Positions 51,903 through 61,445 of a stretch of DNA of 64,000 bases are shown in pieces. The stretch spans positions 42,019 through 106,018 of the forward strand of contig CANKUB010000003.1 of NCBI GenBank assembly GCA_947486575.1, read 5' to 3'. The notes under the pieces are model-generated. The model was not told the origin of the DNA. It searched no databases and saw only the letters and a program-made list of their open reading frames with translations. The position numbers and the translations under genes were made by a program. Source of the stretch: Betaproteobacteria bacterium. Lineage in GTDB: Bacteria; Pseudomonadota; Gammaproteobacteria; Burkholderiales; SG8-41. Positions within the stretch are counted from its first letter, which is position 1. Every line of letters starts with the position of its first letter.

Positions 51903-53135
51903 TTACGCTGCGGTAATTTTATCGGCGCGCAGTTTTGCAGCTTCATCTGCACCGATGCCGAGCCAATCCTGAAGCACTTCGTCGCTGTGCTGCCCCAGCA
52001 GCGGCGCGGGCTTGACTGGCACCGGCTTGCCGTTAAAGCGCACCGGCCACGCCGCCATCTTGAACTCGCCGTTGGTCGGGTGTTGAATTTTCTGGATGAT
52101 GCCGCGCTCCACGAAGTTGGGATCGTTCATCAATTCCAGTGTATCGCGCACCGCGCCCGCAGGCACGGCAGCACCGATGATACGCATGCACTCATACTTG
52201 TCGCGCTTGCTGGTGAAGTCGGTGATGATGGCGTCGATTTCCGCCTCGTGTTGGACGCGCGCGTCCTGTGTGGCGTAGCGCGGATCGCCGATGAGATCCT
52301 TGCGGCCCAAGGCTTCCAGCAGGCGCGGCCAATGCTCCGGATTGCCGCGGCTGGTGTAAACGTAGACGTAATCATTCGGCCCGCCCGGTGCACAAGGGTA
52401 AATATTGCACGGCGGATTGCCGCCGCTGTTGGATTGCGCACCGGTGCGCGGCGCGGGCTTGCCGGTCTTGGCGGTAATGCCGAACGAGTTGCGGATGTAG
52501 TGCAGCATCGCGTCCTGCATCGCAACCTGCAAATGCACGCCCTTGCCGGTTACGTTGCGCTGATACAGCGCCGACAGAATGCTGATCAGCATCAGCATAC
52601 CGGTGCCGGTGTCGCCGAGCGTTGGCCCCGGCTTGGCAGGCGGGCCATCTGCCTGACCGGTAATACTCATGGTGCCGCCACAGGCCTGCGAGATCATATC
52701 GAATGCCAGGTTCTTCTCGTACGGGCTGCCTTCGCCAAAGCCTTTCACCTGCCCGTAAATAATGCGAGGATTGATTTTGCTCAGCACGTCATAGCCCAGC
52801 CCCAGGCGTTCGATGGCGCCGGGCGCAAAGTTTTCCATGAACACGTCTGCCTTTTCCGCCATCTTCTTGACGATCGCAAGGCCCTGCGGATTTTTCAGAT
52901 TGACGGTGATGGAGCGCTTGTTAGAGTTGTAGTTAAGAAAATACGGATCATCTTTTTTATTGTTGGGTCCCAGGCGGCGGCCGGGATCACCGACGGTGGT
53001 GTTTTCAACTTTCGCCACGTCAGCGCCCAGCCATGCCATTACCTGGGTGCAGGAAGTGCCTGCCTCGAACTGCGTCAGATCCAGTACCCGGACGCCTTTA
53101 AGGCAACCGGGAGCTACGGGTGTCATATCTGTCAT
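51903..53135 (-). CDS. CaiB/BaiF family CoA transferase (formyl-CoA transferase-like)
   Basis: LKGVRVLDLTQFEAGTSCTQVMAWLGADVAKVENTTVGDPGRRLGP. Confidence 0.92.
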   Translation of the reverse strand: MTDMTPVAPGCLKGVRVLDLTQFEAGTSCTQVMAWLGADVAKVENTTVGDPGRRLGPNNKKDDPYFLNYNSNKRSITVNLKNPQGLAIVKKMAEKADVFMENFAPGAIERLGLGYDVLSKINPRIIYGQVKGFGEGSPYEKNLAFDMISQACGGTMSITGQADGPPAKPGPTLGDTGTGMLMLISILSALYQRNVTGKGVHLQVAMQDAMLHYIRNSFGITAKTGKPAPRTGAQSNSGGNPPCNIYPCAPGGPNDYVYVYTSRGNPEHWPRLLEALGRKDLIGDPRYATQDARVQHEAEIDAIITDFTSKRDKYECMRIIGAAVPAGAVRDTLELMNDPNFVERGIIQKIQHPTNGEFKMAAWPVRFNGKPVPVKPAPLLGQHSDEVLQDWLGIGADEAAKLRADKITAA

Positions 53136-53331
53136 GGGTTTCTCCAGCGAATTAGTGTTGTGGGAGTGGAACGGGGCAAAAGAGCAAAAGAGCGTGAGCG
53201 CGGAGAATCTTAGCGTACGCAAAGCGTCAATTGGATTTCATGTGTGATTGCAATCGCAAGTCCGCAATACGAACCGCACCGCCGGTCGGGAATTGGCCTA
53301 TACTTTTACCCAACAATAAGAGGAGATCGCA

Positions 53332-54348
53332 ATGAATAATCTGCACCAGTCTGTCGCGAATGCTGCGCTGCGCAATGCGAGTATCACGGGATGTATCGTG
53401 GCGGCTTTCGCGTTCGGTTTTCCGGCGCTCGCCATTGCGCAGACAGCGCGTTATCCCCTCCGGCCGATACGCATGATCGTGCCACTTCCCGCCGGTGGCT
53501 CTACGGATATCCTGGCACGTATCGTCGCGCAAAAATACAGTGAAGGCCTGGGCAAAACAGTGATCGTTGATAACCGGCCCGGCGCAGGGACCTCGCTCGG
53601 CAATGAACTGGTGGCGCGCGCCACACCGGATGGCTACACGCTATTGTTTGCCAGCGCGTCGATAGCCACCAATGTGCCGCTGTATCCCAAACTGCCGTTT
53701 CATCCGGTCAAAGACTACACGCCCATCGGCACGGTGGGGCAATCGTTTTATGTGTTGATTGTGCAGCCTTCGCTGGGCATTAACAGCGTGCAGGAGCTGA
53801 TCAATATGGCTAAGGCGAAGCCGAAATACATTCAGTACGCCTCGGCTGGACAAGGCACCATTACGCACATGGCAGTGGAATTGTTCATGATGAACGCGCA
53901 GATCAAAATGCAGGACGTGCCGTTCAAGGGTGGCGCACCCGCGTTGCTGGCATTCTTGAGCGGGCAGATGCCGGTGATATTCAGCCCCATCGCGGAAAGT
54001 TTGCCGTACTTGCGCGCTGGCACCAAGGTGCGCCCACTGGCGGTGACTGCGGCCAAACGTGTGCCGGATCTGCCCGACGTACCAACGCTTACCGAGGCCG
54101 GTGTGCCAGATTCGATAGTGATGTCCCGTACGGCGATATTGGCGCCGCTGGGCACGCCGCAGGATGTGGTCAAAATACTCAACACCGATTTGAATCGCTT
54201 TCTGCAACAACCTGACACACGTGAGCGCATAGCCAGCCATGGTCTGGTGCCGGTCGGTGGCACGCCTGCGGAGCTCACTGATTACCTGACTTCGGAAATT
54301 GCGCGCTGGACCAAAGTGGTCAAGGTAACCGGGATAAGGGTTGAATAA
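53332..54348 (+). CDS. Bug/TctC-family solute-binding protein
   Basis: YPLRPIRMIVPLPAGGSTDILAR, VDNRPGAGTSLGNE. Confidence 0.92.
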   Translation: MNNLHQSVANAALRNASITGCIVAAFAFGFPALAIAQTARYPLRPIRMIVPLPAGGSTDILARIVAQKYSEGLGKTVIVDNRPGAGTSLGNELVARATPDGYTLLFASASIATNVPLYPKLPFHPVKDYTPIGTVGQSFYVLIVQPSLGINSVQELINMAKAKPKYIQYASAGQGTITHMAVELFMMNAQIKMQDVPFKGGAPALLAFLSGQMPVIFSPIAESLPYLRAGTKVRPLAVTAAKRVPDLPDVPTLTEAGVPDSIVMSRTAILAPLGTPQDVVKILNTDLNRFLQQPDTRERIASHGLVPVGGTPAELTDYLTSEIARWTKVVKVTGIRVE

Positions 54349-54375
54349 TTTTAATAAATAAAATCACTAAGTTAT
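54344..54375 (+). repeat. AT-rich dispersed element between two Bug genes
   Basis: aataattttaataaataaaatcactaagttat. Confidence 0.6.
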
Positions 54376-55363
54376 GTTGTTTTCACTATGCGTGCCGCGA
54401 TTCAGCCTGACACTGATCACTGCGGCAATGGCAGCGTCTGCAACCCTGTCGTACGGACAGGCACTGTCGAAGAACGCAGGTCTGGTGTATCCAGCCAAAC
54501 CCGTACGCCTAGTCACTTCAGCCCCCGGCGGTGGGGTGGATTTCACCGCGCGCCTGCTGGCGCTGGGACTGACCGCGAAGCTTGGACACCAGTTTGTAGT
54601 GGATAACCGTGGCGGCACGCATGTGTCGTCCGTGACCGTCGCCAATGCCGTGCCTGATGGTTACACCGTACTGGTGCAGAACAATACGTTGTGGATCGCG
54701 CCGCTGTTTGAAAAAGCCACGTATTCCGTTTCACAACTTGCGCCAGTGGTGCTCGCCTCGCGCTCGCTCAACATGCTGGTGGTGCATCCTTCGCTGCCGG
54801 TGCATTCGGTGAAAGAGTTGATCGCACTGGCCAAGGCCAAGCCAGGCGAGGTGAATTACGCAGCAGGCCTGGTGGGTTCGGCCAACTTTCTGGCGGGCGA
54901 ATTGTTCAAGCAGATGGCGGGCGTTAACCTGGTGCGCATCAGTTACAAAGGCGGCGGTCCGGCGCTGAATGATGTGATTGCCGGGCAAGTCAAGATCATG
55001 TTCGCCACCACCGGCAGCGCAATGCCGCACGTGAAATCAGGCCGTCTGCGGGCGTTGGCTGTGACCAGTGCTGAACCGACTGCATTAGTACCGGGCCTGC
55101 CCGCCATTGCGGCCACTGTGCCGGGTTATGAGTCGCTGACCTTCTGCGGCCTGTTCGTACCGGCAAAAACAGCGCCCGCGATTATCGCTCGTCTGAATGA
55201 CGCCGCGCGCAAATATCTCGAATTAACGGAGACCAAAGAACGGTTTCTTGTTTCCGGTGTTGAAGCGGCAAGCAGCACGCCACAGCAATTCGACGCCGCC
55301 ATCAAAGCGGACACGGCTCGCGTGGAAAAGGTTTTGCAGGCCACCGGATTACGCGCAGAATAG
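54374..55363 (+). CDS. Bug/TctC-family solute-binding protein
   Basis: YPAKPVRLVTSAPGGGVDFTARLL, VDNRGGTHVSSVT. Confidence 0.9.
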   Translation: MLFSLCVPRFSLTLITAAMAASATLSYGQALSKNAGLVYPAKPVRLVTSAPGGGVDFTARLLALGLTAKLGHQFVVDNRGGTHVSSVTVANAVPDGYTVLVQNNTLWIAPLFEKATYSVSQLAPVVLASRSLNMLVVHPSLPVHSVKELIALAKAKPGEVNYAAGLVGSANFLAGELFKQMAGVNLVRISYKGGGPALNDVIAGQVKIMFATTGSAMPHVKSGRLRALAVTSAEPTALVPGLPAIAATVPGYESLTFCGLFVPAKTAPAIIARLNDAARKYLELTETKERFLVSGVEAASSTPQQFDAAIKADTARVEKVLQATGLRAE

Positions 55364-55384
55364 CGACACAAGCAAGGAGACCAC

Positions 55385-55981
55385 ATGACAGCAGTCAATA
55401 CCATAAGAATCGTCAACCCCGTCGGCCAGCGCGCCATCGAACGCATGGCACTGGCGCGGCGGCTCGAAACGCTTCACGGCAAATCGATCGGCTTTATCGA
55501 TAACATCAAACCCAACGCCGGGCTATTCATTCAGTTCATCGAAGAAATGATGCGCGCCGACTACAGCGGCTTGCAAACATTCACCGTGCGCAAGAATTTC
55601 ACCTCGAGCAAACTGATCGCCAATGAGCTGGAAGGCAAGGTGCAGGCACTGGTCAACGCATGGGGTGATTGAGGGGGCTGCACGTCGTGGTGTATCCACG
55701 ACTCGGTGTATCTTGAAAAGCGCGGCGTGCCCACTTCGACAGTGGTATCTACGGCGTTTCGCGTGCACGGGCGTCTGGCGGCGAAGAATCTGCAAATGGA
55801 TAATCTGCCTCAACTGGTCGTGCCACATCCACTGAACGATTTGACGCCCGACGAAGTGCGTGAGCTTGCGCGTGCGGCTTACCCGGTGGTGATTGAACAA
55901 CTCACTGGCACCAACAAGCAGGCGCTCGATACGCTGGTCAATTACGATCATCCGGCCACGCGCAGCAAGGTGCCCGCATGA
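55385..55981 (+). CDS. Putative UGSC-family selenoprotein; in-frame TGA at 55670-55672 read as selenocysteine
   Basis: Single frame: ..KLIANELEGKVQALVNAWGD-U-GGCTSWCIHDSVYLEKRGVPTSTVVSTAFR..; downstream hairpin; ATGA overlap with next CDS. Confidence 0.85.
55684..55702 (+). promoter_or_regulatory. Candidate bacterial SECIS hairpin
   Basis: GTCGTGG-TGTAT-CCACGAC, 7-bp perfect stem beginning 11 nt after the TGA; lower CAC/GTG pairing possible with a TCG bulge. Confidence 0.75.
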
Positions 55982-57075
55982 ACGCGCCGTTGACAGAAGC
56001 TCCCGTTCTCGATCTCGAAGATTCCTGGGAAGCCATCAACGAATGGTTTCTGAATAACGATTTGACAGACGGCCTGCCCATCGTGCCGCCGACCGAAGCA
56101 CGCGTGGCGGCGATGACCGCTTATGTCGAACGTGAACTCGGCTGGAAAGCTGGTGACGTGATCGGCACACTGGCGCCCAAACACGGGCAGGCAATCATCG
56201 AAAAAATCGCCGCCAATGCCGTCATGGCGGGCTGCAAGCCCGAATACATGCCGGTGATCATCGCATGTGTGAAAGCCGTCGCGGATCCGAAGTTCAATCT
56301 TGATGCCGTACAGACCTCCACCCACAACACCTCGCCGCTGCCCATCGTCAATGGCCCGGTGTGCAAGGCAATTGATTTGAATTGCGGATACAACCACACC
56401 GGCAGCCGCTGGCGGGCCACCAGCACCATCGGCCGCGCGTTGCAGTTGTGCATGATCAATATCGGCGGCACGCCTGGCTCGATCAATATTCATACGCAAG
56501 GGCACATTGCCCGCTTTGAGCATTGCATCGCCGAGAACGAAGACGAGAACCCTTGGCAGCCGCTGCATGTGGAACGCGGCTATACCGCAGATACCAGCGT
56601 GGTGACGCTGATTCCCGCTTGCCCCGCCGCGATGATCGACGACAACGGCGGCAGCCAGACCGCAAAGGATTTACTGCGCACGCTGGCATCGTCCATCGCC
56701 TACGTGGGCAATCGCAACACCAACGGCGAAGGCCAGCCACTGCTGATCCTGTGTCCGCAGCACGCGCGCCTATTGGCGAATGGCGGCTACAGCAAAGCCG
56801 AAGTCAAACGTTTCATCTGGGAGTTTGCACGCATTCCGTTCGGTAGCATTCCGCGTGGCAATCTCACCAGCTTCAGCAAGAAGCTACTCAAGCAATATGC
56901 CGATTTTGAACCCGCGTTTGGCGTACCGATTGCGGACAAGCCCGACGACATCGTGATTGTGGTGATGGGCGGCACCGGCACGCACAGTCTGTCGGTACAA
57001 ACGCGGTTGGCGTCGGAGAATGTGACAGTGCCGATCTTGCGCAGGGATGGCTCGCCGTGGCAGCAACAACCGTAA
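55978..57075 (+). CDS. Conserved protein of unknown function, coupled to the UGSC gene
   Basis: ATG overlaps the UGSC TGA (ATGA); 365 aa, no well-known motif recognised; several Cys. Confidence 0.8.
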   Translation: MNAPLTEAPVLDLEDSWEAINEWFLNNDLTDGLPIVPPTEARVAAMTAYVERELGWKAGDVIGTLAPKHGQAIIEKIAANAVMAGCKPEYMPVIIACVKAVADPKFNLDAVQTSTHNTSPLPIVNGPVCKAIDLNCGYNHTGSRWRATSTIGRALQLCMINIGGTPGSINIHTQGHIARFEHCIAENEDENPWQPLHVERGYTADTSVVTLIPACPAAMIDDNGGSQTAKDLLRTLASSIAYVGNRNTNGEGQPLLILCPQHARLLANGGYSKAEVKRFIWEFARIPFGSIPRGNLTSFSKKLLKQYADFEPAFGVPIADKPDDIVIVVMGGTGTHSLSVQTRLASENVTVPILRRDGSPWQQQP

Positions 57076-57101
57076 GTATCTGTTTTTAAATATATTTTGT
57101 A
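57072..57101 (-). repeat. AT-rich dispersed element over a stop codon
   Basis: rc: tacaaaatatatttaaaaacagatacttac. Confidence 0.65.
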
Positions 57102-57113
57102 TAACGGGCTTTT

Positions 57114-58079
57114 ATGAAAAATTTATGGGTCATCGCGCTGGCTACGGCCATGACACCGATTGCGGCGCAGGCGCAAAAAACCGATTACCCGCAACGCCCC
57201 ATCCGCCTCATCGTCGGTTTCACGCCCGGCGGCAGCACTGATCTGGTCGGTCGATTGCTGGGCGTCAGACTTTCCGAGCGCCTCGGCCAACAAGTGGTGA
57301 TCGACAATCGTCCCGGCGCCAGCGGCATCATCGCCGCTGAACTCGTCTCAAAGGCACAACCGGATGGTTACACGTTGCTGATTTCGGGCTCGTCGATCAG
57401 CGCTGTTGGCAGCCTCTACAAGAACGTCAAGTTTGATGTGCAGCGCGATCTTGAACCGCTGGCGTTGGTGGCCACCTCGGCTTACATCATGGTGGCGCAT
57501 CCATCGATCAACGTGAAATCCGTGCAGGAAATGATTACCTACGCCAAGGCGCGGCCTGGCAAAATTTCCTGGGGCGCGTCGGTGCCGGGCACGGTGCAGC
57601 ATCTGTCCGGCGAAATGTTCAAGCGACTTGCCGGCATCGATATGGTGTTTATTCCCTACAAAGGCACTGGCGCAATGATGCCGGACGTTCTCGGTGGCCG
57701 CCTGCAAATCGCCATCGATAATATTCTGGTGCTCACCTCGCACGTAAAGCTCGGCTCCCTCACCGCCCTTGCCGTCACTACCGCCAAACGCTCGCCGCTG
57801 CTGCCGGATGTGCCGTCGATTGCTGAAAGTGGTTTTCCCGGCTTCGATACCGCGGGCTGGTTCAGCCTCTACACCACGCCCAAGACGCCACAGCCGATCG
57901 TGCAGAGACTCAACACGGAAATTGTCGCCATCGTCAACACCGCAGACATGCGCGACCGCCTGATGACATTGGGCGCAACGCCACTGCCCGGCACACCCGA
58001 CGATCTGCGTCGCAAACTGGCAACCGAGGTACCCGCATGGCGCAAAGTGATTCAGGATGCCGGGCTAAAGGCAGATTGA
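57114..58079 (+). CDS. Bug/TctC-family solute-binding protein
   Basis: YPQRPIRLIVGFTPGGSTDLVGR, IDNRPGASGIIAAE. Confidence 0.92.
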   Translation: MKNLWVIALATAMTPIAAQAQKTDYPQRPIRLIVGFTPGGSTDLVGRLLGVRLSERLGQQVVIDNRPGASGIIAAELVSKAQPDGYTLLISGSSISAVGSLYKNVKFDVQRDLEPLALVATSAYIMVAHPSINVKSVQEMITYAKARPGKISWGASVPGTVQHLSGEMFKRLAGIDMVFIPYKGTGAMMPDVLGGRLQIAIDNILVLTSHVKLGSLTALAVTTAKRSPLLPDVPSIAESGFPGFDTAGWFSLYTTPKTPQPIVQRLNTEIVAIVNTADMRDRLMTLGATPLPGTPDDLRRKLATEVPAWRKVIQDAGLKAD

Positions 58080-58097
58080 TCGCGCGTAAAAAATTGT

Positions 58098-59159
58098 TCA
58101 ATCGGCTTTCAATCCCGCCTCTTTCGATACCTTGGTCCAACGCGCGAGTTCTGCGCGATACATGGCGTTGAATTCAACGTGCCCCGGCGCTGTCGGCTCC
58201 ATATCCTGCTGCTCAATTCTCGGGCGCAGATCAGGGCTTTTGATCGCCTTCACGAACTCAGCGTTGACGCGCGCGAGCACAGGTGTGGGCAAGCCCGCAG
58301 GCGCGAACAAACCTTGCCAGGTGGTCACCACAAATCCCGGTACATCGCCTTCATCCAGCGTACGCAGATCAGGCAGTGACGCGATGCGTTTTTTGCCGGT
58401 GACACCGAGCGCGCGCACACGACCATCGCGCACATGCGGCACGGCGGTGAGCACCGCGCCCATCATGAATTGCACACGCCCGGCGATCATGTCGATCAAC
58501 GACGGTGCGGTACCTTTGTAGGGAATGTGCTGCGTGGTGATGCCCACGCGCTGTGAAAACATCACCGGCGCGAGATGCGTGCTGGTACCGGTGCCCGACG
58601 AAGCGAAATTCATTTGCCCCGGCCGCGCTTTGGCATAGGCAATAAACTCTGCCACGCTTTTGATCGGCAGCGACGGATGCACCATGAAGATCAAACACCC
58701 GGCGCCAATTTCCGTCACCGGCGTAATGTCTTTCAGCGGATCGTACGACAGCTTGGAATACAATCCCGGCGACACCGCGATCGCGTTGCTTGAATACAGC
58801 AGCGTGTGGCCATCACCTGTTGCACGCGTGAGGATTTCCACCGCGATGTTACCCGCCGCACCGGGGCGGTTATCCACCACCACTTGCTGGCCGGTTTGCT
58901 GTGCGACTTTTTCGCTGACGATGCGCGCCACCACGTCCGTCGGCCCGCCTGGCGGAAAGCCGACCAGCATGCGTATCGGTTTGGCGGGCCATTGTTGCGT
59001 CTGGCAAAGCGCGCTGGCCGCCATGCTCAATATGACGCCCGCCGACAAAATTTTCATTTGAAAAATCATATAAATACGCCTTCTCGCTTTTTGATTTGTC
59101 TGCCCATTATTCACCAATTGAACTACACAGTCATGCCACGCGGTGCGCTTGCGTGACAA
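58098..59159 (-). CDS. Bug/TctC-family solute-binding protein (start probably internal, near MIFQMKILSAG)
   Basis: WPAKPIRMLVGFPPGGPTDVVAR, VDNRPGAAGNIAVE. Confidence 0.9.
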   Translation of the reverse strand: MSRKRTAWHDCVVQLVNNGQTNQKARRRIYMIFQMKILSAGVILSMAASALCQTQQWPAKPIRMLVGFPPGGPTDVVARIVSEKVAQQTGQQVVVDNRPGAAGNIAVEILTRATGDGHTLLYSSNAIAVSPGLYSKLSYDPLKDITPVTEIGAGCLIFMVHPSLPIKSVAEFIAYAKARPGQMNFASSGTGTSTHLAPVMFSQRVGITTQHIPYKGTAPSLIDMIAGRVQFMMGAVLTAVPHVRDGRVRALGVTGKKRIASLPDLRTLDEGDVPGFVVTTWQGLFAPAGLPTPVLARVNAEFVKAIKSPDLRPRIEQQDMEPTAPGHVEFNAMYRAELARWTKVSKEAGLKAD

Positions 59160-59219
59160 TTTGTGAGTTTCGCCGTTTCAGGTTAAATTGACGGGGGTTT
59201 CAACAAAGGGGATTCACAC

Positions 59220-60389
59220 ATGAGTATCAAAGGTAAAGCCTACATCGTAGGCGCTTTCGAGCATCCGCTGCGAAAAGCACCCAACCATTCGTTATCACAG
59301 TTGCATGCCGAGATCGCCAAGGGCACGCTGGAAGACGCAGGACTAACCAAGAACGACATCGACGGCTTTTTTTGCGCCGGTGACGCGCCAGGCGGAAACG
59401 TCTGGAGTCTGGCGAACTACATGAATTTCGACAAGCTCAAGCACGTCGACTCCACCGACATGGGCGGCTGCTCGTATCTGGTACACGTGGCACACGCCGC
59501 CGAGGCCATCGCCGCTGGCAAGTGCAACGTCGCACTAGTGACGCTGGCTGGACGTCCGAACTCCGAAGGCAGCAGCGGCACGCAAGTGCGCGACCGCGGC
59601 GCTGGCGTGCCGGATTCGCCGTTTGAATTACCCTACAGCCCGGTGACGGTGAATCTGTATGCCATGTGCGCCATGCGCCACATGCACCAGTACGGCACCA
59701 CCAGCGAACAACTCGCCTGGGTAAAAGTTGCGGCCTCGCACCACGCACAACACAATCCGCACGCGATGCTGCGCGACGTGGTCACGGTGGAACAAGTACT
59801 GGCCTCGCCGATGATTTCCGACCCGCTGCACCGTCTGGATTGCTGCGTGGTGAGCGACGGCGGTGGCGGCGTGATCGTGGCGCGGCCCGAAATTGCCAAA
59901 CAATTGAAGCGCCCGCTGGTAAAAATCACCGGCACCGGCGAATCCACCAAAGGCCAAATGGGTGGCGACGTAGACCTCACCTACTCCGGTGCAGCCTGGA
60001 CCGGCCCGCGCGCATTTGAAATGGCGGGCATCAAACCCAGCGACATCAAATACGCCTCAATCTACGACAGCTTCACCATCACCGTGATCATGCAAATCGA
60101 AGACCTCGGCTTCTGCAAAAAAGGTGAAGGCGGCAAGTTTGTCTCAGACGGCAATCTGATTTCGGGTGTCGGCAAGTTCCCGTTCAACACCGACGGCGGC
60201 GGCCTGTGCAACAACCACCCGGCCAACCGCGGCGGCATGACCAAAATCATCGAAGCGGTGCGCCAATTGCGCGGCGAAGCGCATCCGAAAGTTCAGGTCA
60301 AAAACTGCGACATCGCGTTAGCACACGGTACTGGCGGCGCACTCGGCGCCCGTCATGGCAGCGCCACATTGATCATGGAAAGGGAATAA
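59220..60389 (+). CDS. Thiolase-superfamily (acetyl-CoA acetyltransferase / SCP-x-like) protein
   Basis: YIVGAFEHPLRKAPNHSLSQLHAEIAKGTLEDAGLTKNDIDGFFCAGD; CDIALAHGTGGALGARHGS. Confidence 0.88.
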   Translation: MSIKGKAYIVGAFEHPLRKAPNHSLSQLHAEIAKGTLEDAGLTKNDIDGFFCAGDAPGGNVWSLANYMNFDKLKHVDSTDMGGCSYLVHVAHAAEAIAAGKCNVALVTLAGRPNSEGSSGTQVRDRGAGVPDSPFELPYSPVTVNLYAMCAMRHMHQYGTTSEQLAWVKVAASHHAQHNPHAMLRDVVTVEQVLASPMISDPLHRLDCCVVSDGGGGVIVARPEIAKQLKRPLVKITGTGESTKGQMGGDVDLTYSGAAWTGPRAFEMAGIKPSDIKYASIYDSFTITVIMQIEDLGFCKKGEGGKFVSDGNLISGVGKFPFNTDGGGLCNNHPANRGGMTKIIEAVRQLRGEAHPKVQVKNCDIALAHGTGGALGARHGSATLIMERE

Positions 60390-60391
60390 TC

Positions 60392-60793
60392 ATGGCAACT
60401 ATTTATCAGGAAAGAAAAATCCGCGACCCGTCACTCAACCCCGGTGACGAGCCCTATTTCGCAGCAGCAGGCGAAGGCAAGCTGATGCTCAAAAAGTGCA
60501 AAGACTGCGGCAAAGTGCATCACTACCCGCGCGCCATCTGTCCGTTTTGCTTCAGCCAGAATCTGGAGTGGCAACAGGCCAAAGGCACCGGCGAAATCTA
60601 CACCTTCAGCGTCACCCGCCGCGGCACGCCGACGCCCTACGCCATCGGCTACGTGGCACTCGACGAAGGCCCCAAGCTGATGACCAACATCGTCAACTGC
60701 GACCTCGATGCGTTGAAATGCGGCACGAAGGTCAAGGTTTGTTTTATTAAGTCTGAGAATGGCACTTCGGTGCCGATGTTTACGCCGGCGTAG
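60392..60793 (+). CDS. OB-fold / DUF35 rubredoxin-like Zn-ribbon protein, thiolase partner
   Basis: LKKCKDCGKVHHYPRAICPFCFS; directly follows the thiolase-like gene. Confidence 0.9.
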   Translation: MATIYQERKIRDPSLNPGDEPYFAAAGEGKLMLKKCKDCGKVHHYPRAICPFCFSQNLEWQQAKGTGEIYTFSVTRRGTPTPYAIGYVALDEGPKLMTNIVNCDLDALKCGTKVKVCFIKSENGTSVPMFTPA

Positions 60794-60928
60794 CACACAT
60801 GCCGTTCGCCCGCGTGGCGACAGGTGAATTACAAACAGAAGGGTCAGGCTCAATGCTTGGCCCTTTTGTTTGGCGACTCATGCGTGTTCTGAAAACAGTA
60901 TTACCCTGACAAAGAAAGCGCTTTTCGC

Positions 60929-61396
60929 ATGATGACTAAACAGCAAGTGATCGAAGCCATGCGTCGCGATATGGGCGTCGAAGCCGAGCCGGGCGAATGG
61001 CATGTGATGACGCAACAATGGATTGATGATTACGTTGATCTCACCGGCGAAACCGGCTGGATACACACCGACGTTGAGCGCAGCAAACAGTCAACGCTCG
61101 GCAACACGATTGCCCCCGGCAATATGGGCATCTCCATCCTACCCAAACTGAGCCGCGCGATTTCGCCCTACAGCCGTTACCCGCGCAAATACTCGCTCAA
61201 TCAAGGCTGGGATCGCATACGCTTTCTGCAGCCGCTGCTAACGGGCTCGCGTATCCGCGCGCGCTCGAAGTTGCTGGCGATTGAAGAACGCGCTGATGGC
61301 TCGCTGCGTGTTGAAGTAGAGTTTCGCATCGAAGTCGAAGGCAGCGCTAAGCCGTGGCTGACGGGCGTTAAGGTGGGACGATTTTTCTTCGAGTAG
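60929..61396 (+). CDS. MaoC-like hotdog dehydratase
   Basis: MTQQWIDDYVDLTGETGWIHTDVERSKQSTLGNTIAPGNMGISILPKL. Confidence 0.82.
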   Translation: MMTKQQVIEAMRRDMGVEAEPGEWHVMTQQWIDDYVDLTGETGWIHTDVERSKQSTLGNTIAPGNMGISILPKLSRAISPYSRYPRKYSLNQGWDRIRFLQPLLTGSRIRARSKLLAIEERADGSLRVEVEFRIEVEGSAKPWLTGVKVGRFFFE

Positions 61397-61406
61397 CATA
61401 TTAATC

Positions 61407-61436
61407 ATAACTATTTGTTTTTATTTAATAATTTAA
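61407..61436 (-). repeat. AT-rich dispersed element upstream of the amidase gene
   Basis: rc: cttaaattattaaataaaaacaaatagttat. Confidence 0.75.
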
Positions 61437-61445
61437 GGAATCCCT

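Noticed and set aside
51882-53213. 443-aa plus-strand ORF
   Set aside because: Antisense shadow of the CaiB/BaiF CoA transferase gene; no recognisable motif.
55706-55981. Separate 91-aa CDS as given by the ORF track
   Set aside because: It is the in-frame continuation of 55385-55672 through TGA; no RBS or ATG of its own, and homology-type continuity is better explained by selenocysteine read-through.
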